Assembly: GCA_963715655.1 (NCBI GenBank)
Contig: OY970262.1
Span: forward strand, 3,286,001 to 3,350,000
Length of the DNA stretch: 64,000 nucleotides
Direction of reading: 5' to 3'
From: JANQPD01 sp963715655
GTDB taxonomy: Bacteria > Bacteroidota > Bacteroidia > Flavobacteriales > Schleiferiaceae
Part shown: positions 17,454 to 26,639 of the stretch, in pieces
Layout of the letters: every line of letters begins with the position of its first letter
Numbering within the stretch: position 1 is the first letter of the stretch
Position numbers and translations under genes: made by a program
Notes under the pieces: generated by a model
What the model saw: only the letters and a program-made list of their open reading frames with translations
Database searches by the model: none
What the model was told of the DNA's origin: nothing

Positions 17454-17527
17454 AAGCCTCTCTAACCCCCAAAAGGGGCAAGTAGCTGAATGTGTCGCTG
17501 CCCCCCACTTCGGGCGTTGAGAGGCTT
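17454..17527. repeat. GC-rich intergenic palindrome, copy 2
   Basis: Arms AAGCCTCTC (17454-17462) and GAGAGGCTT (17519-17527) are perfectly complementary. The interior shares with copy 1 the core ATGTGTCGCT and flanking C-runs and G-runs at the same spacing (74 versus 71 bp), showing a repeat family rather than chance palindromes. Confidence 0.7.
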
Positions 17528-17735
17528 CTGATTTTAGTCGCAATAGAACAAGGATTTTACGGGTCACGCGGATTTTGAAATTTTAGATTGAAGGTAACTA
17601 AAGTTCCCTTTGCGGAAACTGCCGCCTAAAAAAAAGTAATGTTAGGTGTTTCCTTTGCGAAACCACTATGCGCTCTGGGAATAGTTTTTGAGAAATCTAT
17701 CTAATTTTCACTAAACCGCTCTTCTAATATTCCCA

Positions 17736-17743
17736 TACTTTTG
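17736..17743 (+). promoter_or_regulatory. TAnnTTTG -7 element of the HMA-AraC regulator gene
   Basis: TACTTTTG is followed by CTTT and the ATG at 17748, the same close spacing seen at other genes in this window. Confidence 0.6.
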
Positions 17744-17747
17744 CTTT

Positions 17748-18305
17748 ATGCATACCCTTTACATAAAAAATATGGTCTGTGGTCGCTGCTTAAAGATAGT
17801 TGAAGCTATTTTTAAGCGGTTACCGGCCAACGTTACAAACATTTCTCTTGGGGAAGCAAACCTAAAGGAAAAGCTGAACAGTGAAAAGCTTGCACAATTA
17901 GAGAATCAGCTTAAAGCGGAAGGTTTTGAACTCCTGCAAAACAGCGACCAACAGCTTATTACCCAAATAAAAAGCAGCGTTTTAGCATATGTTAACCTCG
18001 CAGAACCAAGTAAAAACCTAAGTGATTTTTTGGCAAACAAAATAGCCAAAGACTACACGTTTCTCTCCAAATTATTTAGTCAAGTGGAAGGCCGCACCAT
18101 TGAAAATTACTTTATTTTATTGCGGATAGAGAAGGCAAAAGAGTTTATAACCTACGATGAATTAACGTTTTCAGAAATCGCTTACAAGTTACATTTTAGC
18201 AATGTGGCGCACCTTTCTGCACAGTTTAAAAAACTTACTGGAATGACGCCTAGTGCGTTTAAAAAATTAGGTTCTGCAGGTCGTAAAGGTTTAGAAAAAG
18301 TATAA
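17748..18305 (+). CDS. Heavy-metal-domain / AraC-type transcriptional regulator
   Basis: The 185-residue product begins with a shortened HMA-like segment (LYIKNMVCGRCLKIVEAIF, CxxC at residues 11-14) and ends in an AraC-type DNA-binding domain (about 88-178) with two helix-turn-helix units (FLSKLFSQVEGRTIENY; TFSEIAYKLHFSNVAHLSAQFKKLTGMTPSAFKK). The presumed role is a cytoplasmic metal sensor whose Cys pair binds copper or another soft metal and which controls the following genes. It opens the copper island, 66 bp upstream of the DUF3703 gene. The fusion is recognised from known Bacteroidota regulators; the specific metal is inferred from neighbours. Confidence 0.85.
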   Translation: MHTLYIKNMVCGRCLKIVEAIFKRLPANVTNISLGEANLKEKLNSEKLAQLENQLKAEGFELLQNSDQQLITQIKSSVLAYVNLAEPSKNLSDFLANKIAKDYTFLSKLFSQVEGRTIENYFILLRIEKAKEFITYDELTFSEIAYKLHFSNVAHLSAQFKKLTGMTPSAFKKLGSAGRKGLEKV

Positions 18306-18371
18306 AAGAAAACCTGAATTGTAAAAAAGTACGGTTTAAAATTAAATCACCTTTGAGCTTTTATTTACAAG

Positions 18372-18761
18372 ATGATTTTAAATACGTGCATTCCAGCAAC
18401 ACTTTATGTTCACTACCGCAAAGAGCTTGAGCAATCTAATTTTTATTTAAATCAAAGAGACTTTGAAGGCGCATGGCATCATTTGGAAAGAGCACATGTA
18501 TTAGGACAAGCCTATCCATTAGCGCATACTAAAGTGCATTGGCTAATGTTGATATTTGGGTTTAAGACTAAAAACACTAAAGAAGTCTTAGGACAACTAC
18601 CACGCTTATTTATTGGTGGCGTAAAATCTTTTGTAGGCATCATTCCTATTGGCAATACGGGTGGTGCAAACGTTCCGCCTTTAAGGGCTTTACCAATAAA
18701 ACCTGAGTTATTGCAAATATTTAAGGCCTCTGACGTACAACCAAACAATAAAGAACAGTAA
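18372..18761 (+). CDS. DUF3703-family protein of the metal island
   Basis: The 129-residue product matches the DUF3703 pattern: HYRKELEQSNFYLNQRDFEGAWHHLERAHVLGQAYPLAHTKVHWLML followed by a hydrophobic segment and GNTGGANVPPLRALPIKPEL. The N-terminal half resembles a single helical TPR-like hairpin with several His residues (WHHLERAH, AHTKVHW). Members of this family recur next to heavy-metal resistance genes; biochemical role unknown. Its stop codon overlaps the next start by one base (TAATG at 18759), indicating translational coupling with the HMA-MauE gene. Confidence 0.8.
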   Translation: MILNTCIPATLYVHYRKELEQSNFYLNQRDFEGAWHHLERAHVLGQAYPLAHTKVHWLMLIFGFKTKNTKEVLGQLPRLFIGGVKSFVGIIPIGNTGGANVPPLRALPIKPELLQIFKASDVQPNNKEQ

Positions 18762-19486
18762 TGAAACAGCATATTAGTATTTCAGGTATGCACTGCGGCA
18801 GCTGCGTTGATAAAGTTAAAAAAGCTTTAGAAAGTAACTATCAAGTTGATGTTGCAACCGTAGATGTAGCAACACATTCGGCTCAGTTGGAAGTGCACAT
18901 GCCTTTATCAAATAGTAAACTAAACACCTTACTTAGCGCTGCAGGTACATACAGTTTGGTGCAACAAAAAGAAACGATTGCTTCCGCAGATAATGAAGCG
19001 TTAGAAAAAGGATTTTTCAATACCTACAAGCCGCTGCTTTTAATTGTAACCTTCCTTTTGGGTATTTCTATTTTGGTGCAATTTCCTTTACAGGATTTTA
19101 ATTTAATGCTTTTGATGCGTCATTTTATGGCCGGGTTTTTCATTGTCTTTGCCTTTTTTAAACTCCTGAATATTAAAGGATTTGCAAGTAGTTACGCTAT
19201 GTATGACGTGGTTGCAAGTAGGTGGAAAGGATGGGGTTTTGTATATCCCTTTGTAGAATTAGCCTTAGGCGTTGCCTACCTATTGAATATTTTTCCGACT
19301 ACGGTAAATTGGGTTACTATAATCGTTTTAGGCATAAGCAGCATTGGTGTTATTGAAAGTAATTTAAATAAGCGTAAAATAAAATGCGCTTGCTTGGGCG
19401 ATGTTTTTAATTTGCCCATGAGCACCGTTACCATTGTAGAAGATTTAAGCATGGTAGCAATGGCGGCACTTATGCTAATCTTGTAA
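18761..19486 (+). CDS. HMA domain fused to a MauE/DoxX-like membrane domain
   Basis: The 241-residue product has an N-terminal HMA domain (residues 1-70, ISGMHCGSC metal site) and four or five membrane helices from about residue 90. A cytoplasmic or periplasmic loop near the C-terminus carries KIKCACLGD, a CxC site typical of MauE-type proteins. It would pass a soft metal, most likely Cu(I), or electrons between compartments. It starts on the last base of the DUF3703 stop codon, so the two are co-translated. The HMA-MauE combination is known in Flavobacteriia copper loci; its direction of transport is not established from sequence. Confidence 0.82.
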   Translation: MKQHISISGMHCGSCVDKVKKALESNYQVDVATVDVATHSAQLEVHMPLSNSKLNTLLSAAGTYSLVQQKETIASADNEALEKGFFNTYKPLLLIVTFLLGISILVQFPLQDFNLMLLMRHFMAGFFIVFAFFKLLNIKGFASSYAMYDVVASRWKGWGFVYPFVELALGVAYLLNIFPTTVNWVTIIVLGISSIGVIESNLNKRKIKCACLGDVFNLPMSTVTIVEDLSMVAMAALMLIL

Positions 19487-19540
19487 ACCGTTTCCTAAAT
19501 TGTACAAAATCAACACTACTCCTTTTCTTATATTCGCAGA

Positions 19541-19948
19541 GTGAAAAAAGCAAAAGCCATATTTTCTGTTTTTATGCTCAGCGTGTTAATGCTGTCCACC
19601 GTTGGTTTTTCGGTGAGCCGTCATTATTGCTTGGGCATGTTAAAAACGGAGCGATTTTATGCTCCTGCTGAAAAATGTGCCAGTGAAACTGAGCATAATC
19701 ACCAAGAGGAAGAAGGCATTACCATGAACTGCTGCGCTGATGAGTTTTTTGCAATACCCGGTTTGCAAGTGCAAAGCCAAGTGCAAAAAGAGGCAATACA
19801 TTCCATTGCTTTTATTGCCCCTTACAGCTTTCAAATTCCACTTAAAGTGGAAGCCTTAAGTAACAACCAAGAATTTTTACCACCTAGTAATGCACCTCCC
19901 GCCTACGGACGAAATTTACTCATCCGCGTACAGCGCTTTTTAATTTAG
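19541..19948 (+). CDS. HYC_CC_PP family exported protein
   Basis: The 135-residue product shows the signatures for which the family is named: SRHYCLG after the signal peptide, MNCCADEF in the middle, and SNAPPAYGR near the C-terminus. Between them lies EKCASETEHNHQEEE, a Cys/His-rich potential metal ligand set. It is predicted periplasmic or membrane-anchored through its N-terminal hydrophobic segment. The family clusters with copper-associated TonB receptors; molecular function is unknown. GTG at 19541 is used; TATATTCG, one mismatch from TAnnTTTG, ends four bases before it. Confidence 0.82.
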   Translation: MKKAKAIFSVFMLSVLMLSTVGFSVSRHYCLGMLKTERFYAPAEKCASETEHNHQEEEGITMNCCADEFFAIPGLQVQSQVQKEAIHSIAFIAPYSFQIPLKVEALSNNQEFLPPSNAPPAYGRNLLIRVQRFLI

Positions 19949-20106
19949 ACGATTAATCCCTCTATCTTTTAGAGGAAACAGAAGACTTTAAACTCCGATA
20001 CATTCAGAAGATATTAAAGTCAAAATCACGAGGTTTCAGCACACTGAATCTCAAAAACGAGAAAACCTTTCTCAACTTTTACGTCTAAAAATTAAAAGCA
20101 TTTATC

Positions 20107-20493
20107 ATGAAAAATTTAGCAATAGCCTTGTTTGCAGGCATCACTTTCTTCGCAAACACCAACATCATCGCGCAAAGCGATACCTCAAAAAAACCTTTAG
20201 TAACCACCCTTACCGACACCACCTTTTTAGTAAATGGCGTTTGCGAAATGTGCAAATTCACCATTGAAAGCGCTGCAAAAATTAAAGGGGTTGAACGAGC
20301 CGAGTGGAATGTAGAAACCAAAGTATTGAGCTTGAGCTATTTTCCTAATAGCACATCCGTTGCAGAAGTAAGTAAAGCAGTAAACAAAAGTGGCTATGAC
20401 ACGGAATACCAAATGGCTACACAAGAAGATTACGAAAAGTTACATAAATGCTGTTATTACCGTGATCCGGAAGTGATTAACGACCACAAATAA
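20107..20493 (+). CDS. Exported HMA (heavy-metal-associated) domain protein
   Basis: The 128-residue product has a signal peptide (MKNLAIALFAGITFFANTNI), so the HMA domain (about residues 38-105, site NGVCEMCKFTIE) acts in the periplasm. The C-terminus adds HKCCYYRDPE, a second Cys pair. It is proposed to carry Cu(I) in the periplasm, perhaps handing it to or from the TonB receptor encoded 6 bp downstream. The HMA fold is clear; the partner is inferred from position. Confidence 0.85.
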   Translation: MKNLAIALFAGITFFANTNIIAQSDTSKKPLVTTLTDTTFLVNGVCEMCKFTIESAAKIKGVERAEWNVETKVLSLSYFPNSTSVAEVSKAVNKSGYDTEYQMATQEDYEKLHKCCYYRDPEVINDHK

Positions 20494-20498
20494 GCATT

Positions 20499-22736
20499 AT
20501 GAAATTTTTTCTTGCAACATTTTTTGCGCTGTGCTTTATAAGCACAGAAGCACAAATAACAGGCACCATATATGGAACAGAAAATGGTAAGAAAACCACT
20601 TTGCCGGGTGCTTCCATTGTTTGGCAAGGCACTACCGTTGGCACTGTAAGTAAAGCAGATGGCACTTTTTCCATAGAAACTACCGATGAAAGTAAAATAC
20701 TAACGGTAAGTTTTGTGGGCTTTCAATCGCAAACAAAATCAGTAATTTCCCGACAAGGAAAAGTTGATTTCACACTGAAAGCGATGGGCAGCGAACTGCA
20801 ATCTGTAGATGTGGTGGGTGAACGTGATGCTACGGCTGTAGATTTGAAAAGTGCTGGATTTACTTTGAATATAGATGAAAAGGAATTGCGAAAAGCTGCC
20901 TGCTGTAACCTCAGCGAAAGTTTTGAAACCAACGCTTCTGTAGATGTTAGTTTTACGGATGCTGTAACTGGGCAAAAGCAAATTGAAATGCTCGGTTTAG
21001 CTGGAAAGTACGCACTTATTCAACGTGAAAATATACCGTATGCAAGGGGTTTAAACGCCACTACTGGTTTAAATTTTATACCCGGGCCATTTGTAAACAG
21101 CCTGCAAGTAACCAAAGGTTTGAGCTCCGTTTTAAACGGTTATGAAAGCATTACAGGGCAAATAAACGTAGAGTTTGTAAAGCCAGAAACAGCACCCAAA
21201 CTTTTGGTAAATGCCTTTGCCAACGCAGGTGGACGCGCAGAATTAAACGGAATTACCCATTTTGATTTGAGTAAAGCTACCAGTTCCGCTTTATTGGTTC
21301 ACGCCAGCACTATTGCCTTTGCACAGGATAGAAACAATGATGGTTTTGCCGATATTCCTACCGCCAAGCAGCTGAACATTACCAACCGTTATCATTGGAA
21401 AATGCCTGAAAGTAATTGGGAAGGCCAGATTGGATATAATTTAGTTTTGGACGAGCAACGTGGTGGCCAACTTGATTTTATAAACGCTAATGAAAATGTG
21501 GGAAATGCTTGGGGTTATACCAATAACAACAATCGCTATGAAGTGTACGGAAAAAATGGCTACGTATTTAAAGGCAATGAATTTAGAAGTTTAGGCATTA
21601 TTTACAGCGCAAATTTCCAAAGTAAGGAAGCTAGCTTTGGCGATAAAAATTATGAAGGGAAACAGCTAAGCGGATATTTCAACACCATTTATGCGGATAT
21701 TTTAGGAACCTTACAGCACAAATTTAGAACGGGCTTGTCTTTTCAAATTGATGAATTTTCAGAGTTTTTAGACGATAACCGCATTGACGGTAGTATTTAT
21801 GATTTGAGTAGAACGGAAGCCGTTCCTGGCGCCTACTTTGAATATACCTACGAACCTAGCAACAAGCTTACTTTGGTAAGCGGCATACGTGCAGATTACA
21901 ACAGCTATTTTGAAAAAGCGTACGTAACACCACGCTTAAATTTACGCTATATGCCTGCGGACAAAACAACGTTTCGCATTGGTGGTGGCCGTGGACAACG
22001 TACACCATTGGTGGCCGCTGAAAATCTATCTGTTTTGGCTAGTAACCGAAGCTTAAATTATACCGGAGTTTCTCAATTACTGCCAGAAGTTGCGTGGAAT
22101 AGTGGCGCCAGTATTACCCAATATTTTGAAGTTGGTGCAAACAAGCGTGTTTTAACGCTTAGTGCGGATGCCTTTTACACATGGTTTGACACTAAATTGG
22201 TAGCCGACCTAGATGTAAGCCCGCAGCAAGCGGTGTTTTTATTAAACCAAGGCAGCCGTTCCTTTAGCTTTCTTACGCAAGCAGATTATGAGTTGTTTGA
22301 AAACTTTGATATTCGCTTAGCCTATAAATATTTAGATGCGCAAGAGCAATTTACTGGCGGCTTGGCACAAAGTTATTTAATTCCCAAGCACCGTGCCTTT
22401 ATAAACTTGGCCTACAAAACAGCTAAAAATTGGAAGTTTGATTTAACCACCAATTGGTTTGGCGAAAAACGTTTGCCTATTTCAGCAAGTAACCCTGTTG
22501 AGTTTCAACAGTTGGAAAACGCTCCTTCTTTTATTACAGTAAATACTCAAATAAACAAGGAATTTAAAAATGGCTTAGAAATTTTTGTGGGTTGTGATAA
22601 CTTATTTAATTTCAGACAAGACAACCCTATTGTAAATCCGAGTGACCCTAACAGTATTTACTTTGATACCAACTATACTTGGGGGCCCATATTTGGGAGA
22701 AATATTTATGCAGGCTTGTATTATACTATTGAATGA
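20499..22736 (+). CDS. TonB-dependent receptor of the copper island
   Basis: The 745-residue product has a signal peptide (MKFFLATFFALCFISTEAQ), a carboxypeptidase-like domain (ITGTIYGTENGKKTTLPGASIVWQ), a plug with KAACCNLSESFETNASVDVSF (a Cys-Cys pair), and an outer-membrane barrel to residue 745. The Cys pair in the plug is a recurrent feature of receptors encoded beside HMA proteins and is a candidate Cu ligand. Located 6 bp after the exported HMA gene and 236 bp before the multicopper oxidase. Copper or a copper complex is the likely substrate; direction of movement is uncertain. Confidence 0.87.
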   Translation: MKFFLATFFALCFISTEAQITGTIYGTENGKKTTLPGASIVWQGTTVGTVSKADGTFSIETTDESKILTVSFVGFQSQTKSVISRQGKVDFTLKAMGSELQSVDVVGERDATAVDLKSAGFTLNIDEKELRKAACCNLSESFETNASVDVSFTDAVTGQKQIEMLGLAGKYALIQRENIPYARGLNATTGLNFIPGPFVNSLQVTKGLSSVLNGYESITGQINVEFVKPETAPKLLVNAFANAGGRAELNGITHFDLSKATSSALLVHASTIAFAQDRNNDGFADIPTAKQLNITNRYHWKMPESNWEGQIGYNLVLDEQRGGQLDFINANENVGNAWGYTNNNNRYEVYGKNGYVFKGNEFRSLGIIYSANFQSKEASFGDKNYEGKQLSGYFNTIYADILGTLQHKFRTGLSFQIDEFSEFLDDNRIDGSIYDLSRTEAVPGAYFEYTYEPSNKLTLVSGIRADYNSYFEKAYVTPRLNLRYMPADKTTFRIGGGRGQRTPLVAAENLSVLASNRSLNYTGVSQLLPEVAWNSGASITQYFEVGANKRVLTLSADAFYTWFDTKLVADLDVSPQQAVFLLNQGSRSFSFLTQADYELFENFDIRLAYKYLDAQEQFTGGLAQSYLIPKHRAFINLAYKTAKNWKFDLTTNWFGEKRLPISASNPVEFQQLENAPSFITVNTQINKEFKNGLEIFVGCDNLFNFRQDNPIVNPSDPNSIYFDTNYTWGPIFGRNIYAGLYYTIE

Positions 22737-22971
22737 TTATAGTTCAAAATTGGAAGTCAGAATTACGAGATAGAAGTTTGACGAAGAAAAGTTCAGCTAA
22801 CAAAAAAGCAAGCTAACGAAATAAGATTTTCATCCAAAACACATGTTGTTTAACGCATTCATCGCGTAAGCAACGCATTACTAAATAAATAGTATAGAAG
22901 AGTAAAACCTTCAAAATTTTGCTATTGTACGATTACATCTTGCTCTAGCAAATCAATAAAAATAAAAAAAC

Positions 22972-25272
22972 ATGAAAGCATTAAAAAAGCATTTTATACT
23001 CACCCTAGTTTTGCTTATATACAGCACTTTGTGCTATGCACAAATAGACACAACTACCTATACCTTAACACTCAAAAAAGAAAAAGTAACTAAAGCAGGA
23101 AAAGAAACTTCGGGCATGACGGTGAATGGTGGAATTCCTGGACCTACACTAAACTTTACCGAGGGTGACTACGCTGTAATTTATGTAAAAAACGAAATGG
23201 ATGTAGAAACATCCGTACACTGGCACGGCCTACTTCTCCCTAATTTTTATGATGGTGTTCCCTACCTCACCACTCCACCAATAGCGCCTGGCGAAACACA
23301 GAAATATGAATTTCCACTCATTCAATCTGGTACGTACTGGTATCACTCGCATAGTATGCTGCAAGAGCAAAGTGGCGTTTATGGGTCAATTGTAATTCAA
23401 CCAAAAAGGAAAACGCTTGCTTATGACCATGATTTGGTATTGCTCCTTTCTGATTGGACCAACCAAAAACCAATGAACGTACTGCGCAACTTAAAACGTG
23501 GGAATGAGTGGTACAATATAAAAAAAGGAACAGCTACTCCTTTAAATCAAGTAATTGCACGTGGTGGTTTTGGTGCGCAACTCAATTTTTGGAAACAACG
23601 TATGGAAAGTGCCGATATAGCTGATATATACTACCCAGCTTTTTTAACCAACGGGGCGCAGCGGATAGATTATGCCGATTTTAAACCAGGAGAAAAGGTG
23701 CGCTTACGTATTATTAATGGTTCGGCATCTTCGCAATTTTGGCTAACATTTGGTGGAGAAGATCCTACTTTGGTAGCTGCAGATGGCTTAGATGTGGTAC
23801 CTGTAAAACACAACAAAACCTTTATTGCTATTGCAGAAACATATGATTTTATTGTAGAAATTCCGGAAAACGGAAAAATTGAAGTGCGTGCTTCCGTGCA
23901 AGATGGTTCAGGTAAAACCAGTGCTTATTTGGGAAAAGGTGATACGCTAAAAGCTGCCGAAGTTGCACGTCCTGATAAAATTGGCATGATGATGCAAATG
24001 GCTAAGATGGACATGCGCATGGGTGCTCCGGCAATGAAACTAAATATTGGCAAAGAAGAGCCCAAGGAACTAATGGAAAATTGGGGCATGCAAATGAGTG
24101 GCGCTAAAAAACACGGTCACCATAACCATATGGGTAATAAAAAAGAAGAAAAAATGGATATGGGAGGCATGGAAATGGATTCTAGCAAACAGGGTATTGA
24201 AGGCATGAAGATGGACGGTAAAATGCAAATGCCGGGCATGAATATGTATGTAGAATATAATTATGATTACTTAAAATCTCCTGAAAAAACCAATTTTACA
24301 GATACCAGCAATGTTAAAGAAGTGCTGCTAAACCTTACAGGAAATATGTGGCGATACATTTGGAGTATGAATGGTATTCCGCTTTCTGAAGCGGATAATA
24401 TAAAGATTGAAAAAGGTGAAGTAGTGCGTATTACGCTTAACAACCTCACCATGATGCATCACCCCATGCACTTGCACGGACATTTTTTTAGGGTGATAAA
24501 CGAAGTGGGAGAATACTCACCGCTAAAACACACTATAAATGTACCTCCTATGCAAAAAGTACAAATTGAATTTGATGCCAATGAATATGGTGATTGGTTT
24601 TTCCATTGTCATGTTTTGTATCACATGATGAGCGGCATGGCACGCGTTTACAGCTACCAAGATTCGATGCGTGATCCGCGCTTAAAACGCTATCCAATGA
24701 AAAAATTAACCAACGAAGGGCAACGCTTTTATACTTGGGGTTTGGCTGATGTAGCTTCCCACATGACGGAACTTAATTTAGTAAGCAGCAACACACGCAA
24801 TCAATTTAACTTAAATGCCGAAGTGGGTTATAACCAAAATATGGAAGCCGAATTTACCTACGAGCGTTATTTATACGATTACTTCAGAGTGTTTGCTGGG
24901 GTGAATATGGAGAATGAAATGGAAAATAGTCTAGATAAACTTTCTACTACGGCTGTAGCCGGAATTCGATTTCTCACGCCTTACATGTTTAATTTAGATG
25001 TGCGCGTAGATAATTTTCTACGTCCCGAAATACGTGTGAGCCGAGAACTTATGATTTTCCCGCGTACCGTAATTTTTGGAAACTATGAATATCAAGCCGA
25101 TTTTGGAGTAGTAAACAACCTTACGGAAACAGGCACCGGAAAACCTATTGATTACAAGGGCGAAACCACTTGGTCAGCAGGATTGGAATATTTTTTATCG
25201 CGCAATTTTTCGCTAATGAGTAGCTATGACAATCGCTTTGGTGCGGGTGGTGGGTTGTCTATTCGGTTTTAA
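22972..25272 (+). CDS. Multicopper oxidase with C-terminal outer-membrane-barrel-like region (CopA-CopB type fusion)
   Basis: The 766-residue product has a signal peptide and three cupredoxin domains with all four copper-site motifs: HWHG (about residue 83), YHSH (about 125), HHPMHLHGH (about 496) and FHCHVLYHMMSGM (about 544). A Met/His-rich insert (about 335-425, e.g. MMMQMAKMDMRMGAPAM, HGHHNHMG) resembles the CopA methionine-rich segment. Residues from about 575 to the end no longer look like an oxidase: alternating beta strands with aromatic ends (AEFTYERYLYDYFRVFAGV...) finish in GGGLSIRF, a C-terminal Phe as in outer-membrane barrels, resembling CopB. It probably oxidises Cu(I) to Cu(II) in the periplasm while attached to the outer membrane. 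Confidence 0.85.
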   Translation: MKALKKHFILTLVLLIYSTLCYAQIDTTTYTLTLKKEKVTKAGKETSGMTVNGGIPGPTLNFTEGDYAVIYVKNEMDVETSVHWHGLLLPNFYDGVPYLTTPPIAPGETQKYEFPLIQSGTYWYHSHSMLQEQSGVYGSIVIQPKRKTLAYDHDLVLLLSDWTNQKPMNVLRNLKRGNEWYNIKKGTATPLNQVIARGGFGAQLNFWKQRMESADIADIYYPAFLTNGAQRIDYADFKPGEKVRLRIINGSASSQFWLTFGGEDPTLVAADGLDVVPVKHNKTFIAIAETYDFIVEIPENGKIEVRASVQDGSGKTSAYLGKGDTLKAAEVARPDKIGMMMQMAKMDMRMGAPAMKLNIGKEEPKELMENWGMQMSGAKKHGHHNHMGNKKEEKMDMGGMEMDSSKQGIEGMKMDGKMQMPGMNMYVEYNYDYLKSPEKTNFTDTSNVKEVLLNLTGNMWRYIWSMNGIPLSEADNIKIEKGEVVRITLNNLTMMHHPMHLHGHFFRVINEVGEYSPLKHTINVPPMQKVQIEFDANEYGDWFFHCHVLYHMMSGMARVYSYQDSMRDPRLKRYPMKKLTNEGQRFYTWGLADVASHMTELNLVSSNTRNQFNLNAEVGYNQNMEAEFTYERYLYDYFRVFAGVNMENEMENSLDKLSTTAVAGIRFLTPYMFNLDVRVDNFLRPEIRVSRELMIFPRTVIFGNYEYQADFGVVNNLTETGTGKPIDYKGETTWSAGLEYFLSRNFSLMSSYDNRFGAGGGLSIRF

Positions 25273-25427
25273 AACGTAATGTTTTACGTGCCTCACTCCA
25301 CTATATATTTTTTGAATCATTATTGTTAAAAATTCTACTAAGTACATTTTTTTATGCGCTTCAGAAATTTCACTTCTCAATTTTTCATAATTATCAGTTT
25401 TAGACACCTAGGAAAAATACAAAAACA

Positions 25428-26639
25428 ATGAACAACTTTTTAAAACTTTGGGCAGAAGCAGCTTACACCACCGTAGGCTTATTTTGGATGGCACTTTGGG
25501 CTTTTGCCCTAGGGTATGTAGTTAGCAGTATGATACAAGTTTTTGTTACCCAAAGCCGCATGAAAAAACTGATGGGTGGTGAAGGTTCAAAAGCCGTTGG
25601 CTTGGGTACTTTCTTCGGATTTATAAGCAGTAGTTGCAGTTTTGCGGCCTTAGCAACTACCAAATCACTCTTTAAAAAAGGTGCTGGCTTTATGCCGGCC
25701 ATGGCTTTTTTGCTTGCTTCTACCAATTTGGTGGTTGAGTTAGGCATTATCATCGGCTTGTTTTTAAGCTGGCAATTTGTGGTAGGCGAATATATTGGCG
25801 GCATTCTACTTATCCTTACGGGATGGCTCTTTGTGAAAATTACTAAACCAAAATCTTTAATAAATCGCACGCGTGATAAACTGGGCAGCGATGAGGAAGA
25901 AAGTAAGGATAAAAGTGATTGGAAAAAAGAGATAACCTCCCTAAAAGGCTGGCGAAAAGTAGGTATGCAATACGGTATGGAGTGGAACATGGTGTGGAAA
26001 GATGTTACCGTAGGCTTTACCATTGCTGGAATTATAGCAGCCTTTGTACCGTCTAGCTTTTTTGAAAGCTTATTCTTAGGAACAGGTTCGGTTGCGCAAG
26101 CTGATCTTTCTTTTTGGCAAGTGCTAGAACATATACTTGTTGGGCCTTTGGCCGCCTTTTTTACTTTTATCGGTAGCATGGGTAATATTCCGTTGGCAGC
26201 CCTATTGTTTGCTAATGGAGTAAGCTTTGCCGGTGTTATGGCCTTTATTTTTAGCGATTTGGTAGTATTTCCGGTATTGCGCATTAATGCCAAGTACTAC
26301 GGCTGGAAAATGTCTTTTTACATACTCGCTATGTTACTTTTCGCATTAGTAATTAGCACTTTAACTATGCACTATGGCTTTTTAGCTGTAGATATGTTAC
26401 CTGAAATGAGTGGGAAAAGCATTAAAGAAATGACCTATTTTAAAGTGGATTATGGGTTTTGGTTAAACCTTGTTTTTATTGCTTTAAGCGGATGGCTTAT
26501 TTGGCAGGCTCAAAAAATGAAAATGCAACATGCACATGAAATGCCGAGTAAAGGTTGGCTGGAAACCGTACTTAAGTATTTAGCTTTTATCAGTTATGGC
26601 TGGTTGGTGGTAGGCTTGGGGTTAAAATTTTTCGGGTAA
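25428..26639 (+). CDS. Permease of the ArsP/DUF318 (PF03773) family
   Basis: The 403-residue product has about ten membrane helices in two halves separated by a charged cytoplasmic loop (RDKLGSDEEESKDKSDWKKE). The family motif SSCSFAALATTKSLFKKGAG (with two Ser-Cys near residues 66-70) and the second-half repeat GSMGNIPLAALLFANGVSFAG are present. ArsP relatives export trivalent organoarsenicals or are of unknown substrate; the place after the copper genes suggests a metal- or metalloid-related efflux role. A short imperfect inverted repeat (CCACAGTT / AACTGTGG, 26707-26761) in the convergent gap may act as terminator. Confidence 0.85.
   Translation: MNNFLKLWAEAAYTTVGLFWMALWAFALGYVVSSMIQVFVTQSRMKKLMGGEGSKAVGLGTFFGFISSSCSFAALATTKSLFKKGAGFMPAMAFLLASTNLVVELGIIIGLFLSWQFVVGEYIGGILLILTGWLFVKITKPKSLINRTRDKLGSDEEESKDKSDWKKEITSLKGWRKVGMQYGMEWNMVWKDVTVGFTIAGIIAAFVPSSFFESLFLGTGSVAQADLSFWQVLEHILVGPLAAFFTFIGSMGNIPLAALLFANGVSFAGVMAFIFSDLVVFPVLRINAKYYGWKMSFYILAMLLFALVISTLTMHYGFLAVDMLPEMSGKSIKEMTYFKVDYGFWLNLVFIALSGWLIWQAQKMKMQHAHEMPSKGWLETVLKYLAFISYGWLVVGLGLKFFG

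Noticed and set aside
17083..17527. CRISPR-like array
   Set aside because: Only two diverged palindromes 300 bp apart; no regular spacers and no cas genes.
22737..22971. Riboswitch in the 235-bp leader of the multicopper oxidase gene
   Set aside because: No convincing stem-loop series or known aptamer core was found by eye.
25463..26293. Minus-strand open frame of 276 codons
   Set aside because: It is antisense to the permease gene, whose membrane segments and family motifs are clear.
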